Assembly: GCA_019247305.1 (NCBI GenBank)
Contig: JAFAPC010000190.1
Span: 1 to 38,235 of the forward strand
Direction: 5' to 3'
Length of the DNA stretch: 38,235 bases
Source: Pseudonocardiales bacterium
Lineage (GTDB): Bacteria > Actinomycetota > Actinomycetes > Mycobacteriales > Pseudonocardiaceae
The notes under the pieces were generated by a model, which saw nothing but the letters and a program-made list of their open reading frames with translations, was not told the origin of the DNA and did no database searches. The stretch's first letter is position 1; every line of letters begins with the position of its first letter. The translations under genes and the position numbers were made by a program. This document shows positions 8,511 to 15,320 of this stretch, one piece after another.

Positions 8511-9407
8511 ATGACGCGGCATCGGCCCGGGCGGCTCATCCTGAGGGGGTACCTGATTGGGCTGCTCGCAGGTGCCTTACTCGCAGGTATCTTAGCGGTG
8601 AGCTCGGGCAGCGCCGTCCGGCAGACCCCCGCTGTAGCGTCGTCAGCTCCGGCCAGCTCCCCCGCCGGGCAGCTGGCGGTCACCTCTGCCGCGCCCCGTT
8701 TAGGGTCGGTGTCGGCCTGGGTACGGGGAGCCAAGCCGCTGCGACGGCGTCCGGACGGGTACGGCGAGGTGCTGTCCACCCCCCCAGCGCTGGGGAACCG
8801 GCGGCTACCCACCGTCGACCGGCTGCCTCCACCCACCTCAACCTCCTTTGTCTCGACGATCAGCCCGGTGTCCCCGCAGGTGCTGGCTCGCAGCAGCTGG
8901 CAACCGATCTGTCCAGTGAACCCCAGTCAGCTGCGCTACCTCACCCTGTCGTTCCGCGGCTTTGATGCCCGGGCCCACACCGGCGAGATGCTGGTGAACG
9001 CTGATGTCGCCCAAGCAGTGGTGAGTGTCTTCAAGCGGCTGTTCGCAGCGGGCTTTCCGATCGAGGAGATGCGGATAACGTCGAAAGCCGAGCTGGGCTT
9101 GCCGCCGACCGGGGATGGCAACAACACCGAGGGCTTCGTCTGCCACCAGATCCCTGGCCAGACCGAATGGTCGGCCCATGCCTATGGGTTGGCCATCGAC
9201 CTCAACCCATTCGACAACCCCTACGTCAAGGGCAACCTGGTGGTGCCGGAGCTGGCCTCCTCCTACCTCAACCGGGACTGGGTGCGCTCCGGCATGGTGC
9301 TGGACGGCGGCCCGGCGGTGACCGCGTTCGAGTCAGTGGGGTGGACCTGGGGTGGGCGGTGGGTAGGGCCGGTGGACTTTATGCACTTCAGCGCTAATGG
9401 GCACTGA
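8511..9407 (+). CDS. Secreted M15-family metallopeptidase (D-Ala-D-Ala carboxypeptidase-like)
   Basis: A 298-aa protein with an N-terminal membrane anchor or signal segment (hydrophobic residues about 10-31 after MTRHRPGR), a low-complexity Ala/Ser/Pro spacer to about residue 120, and a C-terminal zinc peptidase domain. Zinc ligands are visible as His223 and Asp230 in SAHAYGLAIDLNPF and His292 in DFMHFS, the M15 H...D...H pattern. Likely role: trimming of cell-wall peptides outside the membrane. It is the only plus-strand gene in the cobalamin block and converges on cobN; both stop codons lie in one hairpin. No link to B12 is evident. Confidence 0.82.
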   Translation: MTRHRPGRLILRGYLIGLLAGALLAGILAVSSGSAVRQTPAVASSAPASSPAGQLAVTSAAPRLGSVSAWVRGAKPLRRRPDGYGEVLSTPPALGNRRLPTVDRLPPPTSTSFVSTISPVSPQVLARSSWQPICPVNPSQLRYLTLSFRGFDARAHTGEMLVNADVAQAVVSVFKRLFAAGFPIEEMRITSKAELGLPPTGDGNNTEGFVCHQIPGQTEWSAHAYGLAIDLNPFDNPYVKGNLVVPELASSYLNRDWVRSGMVLDGGPAVTAFESVGWTWGGRWVGPVDFMHFSANGH

Positions 9408-9456
9408 CCCGTGAGTGGCGATGCGAGCTGGAGCTCGCATCGCCACTCACGGGTCA
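9405..9456. terminator. Bidirectional hairpin between convergent genes (palindrome copy 2)
   Basis: A perfect inverted repeat with 25-bp arms (9405-9429 and 9432-9456) and a 2-nt spacer. The TGA of the peptidase gene (9405-9407) and the stop of cobN (9454-9456) are the outer ends of the two arms. A bidirectional terminator is the natural reading, although no T-run follows. Its core is shared with the palindrome at 5361-5410. Confidence 0.75.
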
Positions 9457-12400
9457 GCCCTCCAACTCCCCTTCAAGCTCCAGGTACACCGCCCGCAACG
9501 CGTCAAGATCCGCTGGGTCGGGACGGGCCCACAGGCCCCGGTCAGCGGCCTCGAGCAGCCGCTCGGTCATTCCCCGCAGCGCCCAGGGGTTGGAACGCCG
9601 CAGGAACTGTTGCACGCCGGGATCGAGGATGTAGGAGTCGGCGAGCTGGTGGTACATCCAGTCTTCGACCACTCCTGCGGTGGCGTCGAAACCGAACAGG
9701 TAGTCAACGGTGGCGGCGAGTTCGAAGGCACCCTTGTAGCCGTGCCGTTGCATGGCGGCGATCCACCGCGGGTTGATGACCCGGGAGCGGAATACCCGGC
9801 GGGTCTCCTCGGCCAGCGAGCGGGTCTTGACCGCGTGCGGCACCGCCGAGTCACCGATGTAGGCCGCCGGGTTGCGGCCGGTTAACGAGCGCACCATCGC
9901 GACCATTCCGCCGTGGTACTGGAAGTAGTCATCAGAATCGGCGATGTCGTGCTCACGGGTGTCGACGTTCTTGGCGGCCACCGTGATGCGCCGGAAGGCG
10001 TGCTCCATATCGTGGCGCGCTGCGGTCCCGTCGAGCCCTCGCCCGTAGGCGTAACCACCCCAGGTGGCGTAGACCTCGGCGAGGTCAGCGTCGGTGCGCC
10101 AGTCCCGGCTGTCGATCAGCGGCAGCAGTCCGGCGCCGTACGCGCCGGGTTTGGACCCGAAGATCCGCGTGCGGGCTCGCCGGTCGTCGCCGTGTGCGGC
10201 GAGATCAGCCCGGTAGTGCGCGGCGAGGAAATTCTGCTCCGCCGGCTCGTCCAGCATCGCGACGGCGGTGATCGCATCGTCGAGCAGCGCGACCACGTGC
10301 GGGAAGGCGTCCCGAAAGAAGCCGGAGATGCGCAGCACCACGTCGATGCGGGGCCGGCCGAGCTCAGCGAGCCCGATCACCTCCAGGCCGGTGACCCGGC
10401 GGGAGGCATCGTCCCAGATCGGGCGCACACCCAGCAGCGCCAGCACCTCAGCGATGTCATCGCCCTGGGTGCGCATAGCACTGGTACCCCAGATGGTGAG
10501 ACCCACCGAGGTGGGCCAGTCACCGGTGTCGGCGCGGTGGCGTTCGAGTAGGGAGTCGGCCAGCGCGGTGCCTACGTCGAAGGCGTTGCGCGTCGGGATC
10601 GACTTCGGATCCACCGAGTAGAAGTTGCGTCCGGTCGGGAGCACCGAGACCAGACCGCGGGTGGGGGAACCGGAAGGCCCCGGCTCGACGAATCGACCAT
10701 CCAGGGCGCGCAGCACGCTAGTGATCTCAGCCGAGGTGCCAGCCAGGCGGGGAAGGAGCTCCATGCACGCGAACCGCAGCACTGACACCACCGCAGCGTC
10801 CGGCCCGCCGAGGACCTCGGCGACCACGGCGGGCACCTTCGCCGGGTCCCAGCCGCTCCCCTGGGTGCCCTGCACGAGCCTGCGAGCCAGCGCCTCCAGG
10901 CGGTCGACGTCAGCGAGCGGGCCCTGCTCGTCCACGCCGACGCACTCGGCGATCGCCGCGCGCAGCCCCGGCAGCGGCTTCCCCGAGCCGAATACCTGGC
11001 GGGCGCGCAGCACCGCGAGCACATCATTGATTAGTTCCTCCCCGGTGGGGACCCGACCGAGCACATGCAGGCCGTCGCGGATCTGCACGTCCTTGATCTC
11101 GCAGAGGTAGCCGTCGAGATGCAGCACGAACTCGTCGAAATCAGCCTCCCCCGGGGGTGCGTCCGCGCCCAGATCGTGGTGCAGTTGAGCGCTCTGGATC
11201 AGCGTCCAGATCTGCCCGCGCAGCGCGGGGAGCTTGTCCGGGTCCAGCGCCGCCACGGTCGCGTACTCGTCGAGCAGCTGCTCCAGGCGGGCAAGATCAC
11301 CGTAGGACTCGGCCCGGGCCATCGGCGGGATCAGGTGATCGACGATGGTGGCGTGCGCTCGGCGCTTGGCCTGAGTACCCTCGCCAGGATCGTTGACGAT
11401 GAACGGGTACACCAGCGGCAGGTTCCCGAGCACCACGTCCGGGGCGTCCCGCGCGGCCAGGCCCAGCCCCTTGCCGGGTAACCACTCCAGGTTGCCGTGC
11501 TTGCCCAGGTGTATTACGGCGTGCGCGCCGAAGGTGTGCTCCAGCCACCGGTAGGCGGCCAGATACTGGTGCGAAGGGGCCAGCTCGGGGTCGTGGTAGA
11601 TCGCCACCGGGTTCTCGCCGAATCCGCGCGGTGGCTGGATGAGCAGCACCACATTGCCCCACCGCAGCGAACCGACGTAGATTCCGTCGTCGGATACGTA
11701 CAGCTGCCCGGGTGGCTCGCCCCAGGCCTGGACGACCGACTCTCGTAACGGGTCTGGCAGCTGCGCGAACCACTCGACGTACTGCGCGGTAGGTACCCGG
11801 ATGGCCGCGCCGGCCATCTGCTCCTCGGTGAGCCACTCCATGTCGTGCCCACCGGCGGCGATCAGCTGGTGGATCAGCGCGTCGCCCTCCAGGGCCTTGA
11901 CGTCCAGGTCACCGAGGTGATAGCCAGCCTGGGCGAGTGCGCGCAGCAGCACCACGGCCGAGGCTGGGGTGTCCAGCCCGACGGCGTTGCCGACGCGGGC
12001 GTGTTTGGTCGGGTAGGCCGACAGCACGATGCCCAGCCGCTTGTCCGGCGCGGGCACGTGCCGCAGCCGGGCCAGCGCCACGGCGATTCCCGCCACCCGA
12101 GCAGCCCGCTCGGGATCGGCCACATAGACCGGGATCCCCTCTGCGCCCGGCTCCTTAAAGGAGAACGGCACCGACACCAGCCGCCCGTCGAACTCCGGGA
12201 TCGCCACCTGCATGGCGGCGTCCATCGGCGACAGCGCCGCGTCGCTGGCCTGCCAGCTCGCCCGGGAGCAGGTCAAACACAGGCCTTGGAGCACCGGGAC
12301 GTCCAACGCGGCCAGCGCTCCGGAGTCCCAAGACTCCTCCGTGGCCCCGGCGCTGCCGCCCGCGGCGAGCACCGTGGTCACCACCGCGTCGCACCGGCCC

Positions 12401-13017
12401 AGCAGCGCGCGCAGCCCCTGCGCCTGGGCGCCGTCCAACCCGCGCAGCGAGCCGCAGAACACCGGCAGCGCATTCGCCCCGGCCGCGCGCAGCGCCTCAG
12501 CCAGCACGTCCACGAAACCGGTGTTCCCGGCCAGCGCGTGCGCTCGGTAGAACACGACGCCGACGGTGGGGCGGTGCGGGTCCAGCTCGCGCGCGTCGTG
12601 CACGCCATAATCCGGGGTAGCCACCGGCGGCTCGAAGCCCTCCCCGGTGAGCAGCAGCGTGTCGGACAGGAACCGAGCCAGCTGGGCCAGGTTCCCCGGC
12701 CCGCCCGCGACCAGGTACCGCAGCGCCTCCGCCGCCACCCCAGCCGGAACCGTGGAGCTCGCCATCAGCTCCGCATCCGGGACCGCCTCACCCCCCAGAC
12801 ACACCATCGGGACGCCGGAACGCACCACTGCCGCAAGCCCCGCCGCCCAGGCCCGCCGCCCGCCGAGCAACCGGAGCACCACCACATCCACCCCGTCCAG
12901 CAGCGTGGGCAACTCGGTGAGCTCGATCCGGGCCGGATTGGCCAGCCGGTACTCAGCACCGCAGGCCCAAGCGGCGAGCAGGTCAGTATCCGCGGTGGAC
13001 AGCAGCAAGACCCGCAC
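9454..13017 (-). CDS. cobN: Cobaltochelatase subunit CobN
   Basis: The large 1187-aa subunit of the ATP-dependent aerobic cobaltochelatase, which inserts cobalt into hydrogenobyrinic acid a,c-diamide. Family segments include MRVLLLSTADTDL, VGVVFYRAHALAGN, LTCSRASWQASDAALSPMD, VLSAYPTKHARVGNAVGLD, HLGKHGNLEWLPGKGLGL with the His-rich metal and tetrapyrrole region, and YAYGRGLDG near the C-terminus. Its partner ATPase is probably the fused ChlI/ChlD protein at 6048-8006. Translation starts with GTG at 13017. Only 44 bp remain upstream before an IS256 element, so its native promoter, and any cobalamin riboswitch, is no longer next to it; I see no riboswitch in that remnant. Confidence 0.95.
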   Translation of the reverse strand: MRVLLLSTADTDLLAAWACGAEYRLANPARIELTELPTLLDGVDVVVLRLLGGRRAWAAGLAAVVRSGVPMVCLGGEAVPDAELMASSTVPAGVAAEALRYLVAGGPGNLAQLARFLSDTLLLTGEGFEPPVATPDYGVHDARELDPHRPTVGVVFYRAHALAGNTGFVDVLAEALRAAGANALPVFCGSLRGLDGAQAQGLRALLGRCDAVVTTVLAAGGSAGATEESWDSGALAALDVPVLQGLCLTCSRASWQASDAALSPMDAAMQVAIPEFDGRLVSVPFSFKEPGAEGIPVYVADPERAARVAGIAVALARLRHVPAPDKRLGIVLSAYPTKHARVGNAVGLDTPASAVVLLRALAQAGYHLGDLDVKALEGDALIHQLIAAGGHDMEWLTEEQMAGAAIRVPTAQYVEWFAQLPDPLRESVVQAWGEPPGQLYVSDDGIYVGSLRWGNVVLLIQPPRGFGENPVAIYHDPELAPSHQYLAAYRWLEHTFGAHAVIHLGKHGNLEWLPGKGLGLAARDAPDVVLGNLPLVYPFIVNDPGEGTQAKRRAHATIVDHLIPPMARAESYGDLARLEQLLDEYATVAALDPDKLPALRGQIWTLIQSAQLHHDLGADAPPGEADFDEFVLHLDGYLCEIKDVQIRDGLHVLGRVPTGEELINDVLAVLRARQVFGSGKPLPGLRAAIAECVGVDEQGPLADVDRLEALARRLVQGTQGSGWDPAKVPAVVAEVLGGPDAAVVSVLRFACMELLPRLAGTSAEITSVLRALDGRFVEPGPSGSPTRGLVSVLPTGRNFYSVDPKSIPTRNAFDVGTALADSLLERHRADTGDWPTSVGLTIWGTSAMRTQGDDIAEVLALLGVRPIWDDASRRVTGLEVIGLAELGRPRIDVVLRISGFFRDAFPHVVALLDDAITAVAMLDEPAEQNFLAAHYRADLAAHGDDRRARTRIFGSKPGAYGAGLLPLIDSRDWRTDADLAEVYATWGGYAYGRGLDGTAARHDMEHAFRRITVAAKNVDTREHDIADSDDYFQYHGGMVAMVRSLTGRNPAAYIGDSAVPHAVKTRSLAEETRRVFRSRVINPRWIAAMQRHGYKGAFELAATVDYLFGFDATAGVVEDWMYHQLADSYILDPGVQQFLRRSNPWALRGMTERLLEAADRGLWARPDPADLDALRAVYLELEGELEG

Positions 13018-13061
13018 AACACCGAGCTTACGGAGCTACCGCCGGTCGCCGGGTGGGGGCG

Positions 13062-14471
13062 TGTCGTTACACCTGTGTAAGTCACGGATGGGTCAAGGTC
13101 AGCCGATGTGATGACCACTCGGCTGGGAAGGGAACCATCTGTGAGTCAGGACGCTGTTGTCGGTGATCGTGATGTGGAGGCGTCTCGTCGGTTGGCGCAG
13201 GCGTTGGATCCTGCGGTGATTGATGCGTTGTTGGCTGATGCGCAGGCGAGTGGTACGCCGATTGATGGTGTGGATGGTTTGTTGAACAAGATGACGAAGG
13301 CGGTGATTGAGCGGGCGTTAGCCGCGGAGTTGACTCATGAGTTGGGTTATGAGCGTGGTGATCCGGCAGGCGCGGGGTCAGGGAATTCTCGTAATGGTTA
13401 TTCTGTGAAGACGGTCGCGACGCCGAATGGTCCGGTGACGATTAACGTGCCCCGGGATCGTAGCGGTGTTTTCGAGCCACGTATTGTGCCGAAGCACGCC
13501 CGGCGGTTGGGGCAGATTGATGAGATGATTCTGTCGTTGTATTCTCGGGGGATGACGAATCGTGATATAGAGGCGCATTTGCGTGAGGTGTATGGCGTGG
13601 ATGCGTCTCGGGAGTTGATTTCGAATGTGACTGATGTGGTGGTGGATGAGGTTGAGTTGTGGCGTAACCGTCCGGTTGATGAGGTGTACCCGATTGTTTA
13701 TATTGATGGGATTCGGATTAAGGTCCGGGACCAGGGTGCGGTGACGGTGAAGGTCGCGTACCTGGTGATCGGCGTGGATGTGGAGGGCCGCAAGCACGCG
13801 CTGGGGATCTGGATCGCCGAGAGTGAGGGGGCGAAGTTCTGGCTGTCGGTGTTGACCGAGCTGCGTAATCGTGGGCTGCGGGACATCCTGATCTGCTGCT
13901 GTGATGGGCTGTCCGGGTTACCGGAGGCGATCACCACGGCATTCCCGAAGACGGTAGTCCAAACATGTGTTGTGCACGTGGTCCGCAACGCGATGCTCTT
14001 CGTGTCGTATGCCGATCGCAAGAAGGTCGCGGCCGGCATGCGGGCGATCTACACCGCGCCGACACTGGGGGCCGCTGAACTCGCGTTCACTGGTTTCGAA
14101 GCTGATTTCGGTGAACGGTATCCGGGTGCGGTTGATGTGTGGCGTCGGGCGTGGAACGAGTTCATCCCCTTCCTGGACTACCCACCAGAGTTGCGGCGGA
14201 TCGTGTACACCACGAACGCGATCGAGTCCATCAACTACCAACTCCGAAAGATCACCAAGACTCGGGGGCATTTTCCGTCGGACGAAGCGGCGATGAAACT
14301 ACTCTACCTCGGGCTGCGGAATATCTCAAGCAAGAGAGGAGGCGAGTCCGGGACGGGAACGGCGGGCTGGACGATGGCCTTGAACACTTTGGCCATTCTC
14401 TTCCCAGGGCGGCTTCCTCTGTGATATGATAACGACATCAGTCATCCGTGGCTTACACGGAAATTCTGACA
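13062..14471 (+). mobile_element. IS256-family insertion sequence
   Basis: The transposase gene is flanked by inverted terminal sequences. The inner 16 bp (13075-13090 against 14443-14458 in reverse) match at 15 positions, and a TGTC lies at each outer edge (13062 and 14471). The outermost base is uncertain by a few bp. No target-site duplication is visible: the left flank is the cobN upstream region and the right flank is a truncated recombinase-like gene, which suggests a deletion or rearrangement after insertion. The early part of the transposase is rich in T-ending codons, unlike its neighbours. Confidence 0.8.
13141..14424 (+). CDS. IS256-family transposase
   Basis: A DDE transposase of the Mutator/IS256 family with catalytic residues in IVYIDGIRIK (first D), CCDGLSGLPEA (second D) and YTTNAIESINYQLRK (E). 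Other family marks are NSRNGYSVKTV, VPRDRSGVFEP, ILSLYSRGMTNRDIEAHL and VVHVVRNAM. The protein is 427 aa from the GTG at 13141, which follows a GGGAAGGGAA ribosome binding site; ATG at 13111 or GTG at 13108 would add 10-11 residues. It appears full length and possibly active. Codon use in its first half is less GC-biased than the flanking genes, consistent with recent arrival. Confidence 0.93.
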   Translation: MSQDAVVGDRDVEASRRLAQALDPAVIDALLADAQASGTPIDGVDGLLNKMTKAVIERALAAELTHELGYERGDPAGAGSGNSRNGYSVKTVATPNGPVTINVPRDRSGVFEPRIVPKHARRLGQIDEMILSLYSRGMTNRDIEAHLREVYGVDASRELISNVTDVVVDEVELWRNRPVDEVYPIVYIDGIRIKVRDQGAVTVKVAYLVIGVDVEGRKHALGIWIAESEGAKFWLSVLTELRNRGLRDILICCCDGLSGLPEAITTAFPKTVVQTCVVHVVRNAMLFVSYADRKKVAAGMRAIYTAPTLGAAELAFTGFEADFGERYPGAVDVWRRAWNEFIPFLDYPPELRRIVYTTNAIESINYQLRKITKTRGHFPSDEAAMKLLYLGLRNISSKRGGESGTGTAGWTMALNTLAILFPGRLPL

Positions 14472-15215
14472 AGCTCCCAAGACCACCCGGAACCGCACCC
14501 ACCTCTTGGTCAGCTCCTTCAGCCACGGCTGGCTGATCCATCCGAAGCGCACGTAGCTGCGGGCCCGTGGCCGTGCCGGATTGATGCTCAGGCCGGGAAG
14601 CCTGCTGACTCTCCACTCATCGCGGGAATATTCCACCTCCCAACCGTCGCCGACATCGAGGACCTCGATCAGATCCCGCGCGTAGATCAGGAACATGGTC
14701 GCCTCGGCCAGTCGCCGCCTACTCGGCCGGGCCCGCTCTGCGGTGGACACCCACTCGGCCCTGGATAGATCAAGCAATGAGGCGGTGCCGGTGCCCGCCA
14801 CCAGACGGACCACCCGCCGCACCACCTCCACAGACAAGACGCTGGCCTGCTCGTCCCACCGAGACTGAACGGCGTACTGGAGCTCGAGCTTCACCTGCGG
14901 GCCAAGTTCGCTGAAGTCGATGAATGCCACCTCCAGATGCCCCGGCCTCCCGCGGATAGCGGGACCGGGATCAGCAAGGAACACCGCCCGATCGGGCTTG
15001 CCCTGGCTCCTCCAGCGTGCATAGTGCGGATCGCACATCCCGCCGTTCCTCTTCGGCCGGCCGCAACCCTCGGCGACGCAGGTCTTCCAGCCAAGGACCG
15101 GATCATCAGCGGCAGGAGTCAGCAGCTCAGCGCGGAACTCCGGACGAACGGCACCCATCAGCTTCTCCAGCAGGCCCGCCCTGCCATGCGTCCGCGGGAC
15201 GGTAACCCCGATCAC
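14442..15215 (-). pseudogene. 5' fragment of a recombinase-associated Zn-binding protein, truncated by IS256
   Basis: The frame starts with GTG at 15215 and keeps native sequence to about 14472, where the IS256 right end begins; the last ten or so codons come from the IS. The N-terminal part has a small zinc-type motif CVAEGCGRPKRNGGMCDPHY (C-x4-C-x8-C-x2-H) followed by ARWRSQGKPD, then a helical region with LELQYAVQSRWDEQ and RAEWVSTAERARPSRRRL. This resembles the N-terminal part of large actinobacterial integrase-type proteins that travel with tyrosine recombinase genes. The catalytic half is missing. Its start overlaps the stop of another gene fragment as GTGA, as in a recombinase operon. 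Confidence 0.6.
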
Positions 15216-15297
15216 AGCCGAACCTCCCGGCCGGTGAACCAGCCCGCGGCTTCCAAACTCTGCCGGGCGTCCTCGACCGTGAGATGTAACGGTGACG
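15212..15297 (-). pseudogene. 3' remnant of an upstream recombinase-type gene
   Basis: In the frame that ends TGA at 15212-15214 one reads HLTVEDARQSLEAAGWF, then TGREVRL and a stop, directly overlapping the GTG start of the next fragment. This looks like the C-terminus of a gene co-translated with the truncated zinc protein, cut off by element A at about 15283-15300. Only about 28 codons remain and no catalytic residue is seen, so the family assignment is inference from context. Confidence 0.35.
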
Positions 15298-15320
15298 TCA
15301 GATATTGGAACTGTCGGAAT
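15283..15320 (+). repeat. Left terminal inverted repeat of element A
   Basis: Matches the reverse complement of 20781-20818 at 31 of 38 positions, with a perfect 15-bp core at 15301-15315. The end of the zinc-ribbon gene lies inside it. Confidence 0.75.

Noticed and set aside
13018..13061. Cobalamin riboswitch upstream of cobN
   Set aside because: Only 44 bp remain between the IS end and cobN; no B12-box-like conserved sequence could be found there.
11845..13080. Long plus-strand open frame of 411 codons opposite cobN
   Set aside because: Antisense to a clear CobN coding sequence; composition (His, Arg, Gln, Pro rich) is typical of shadow frames in high-GC DNA.
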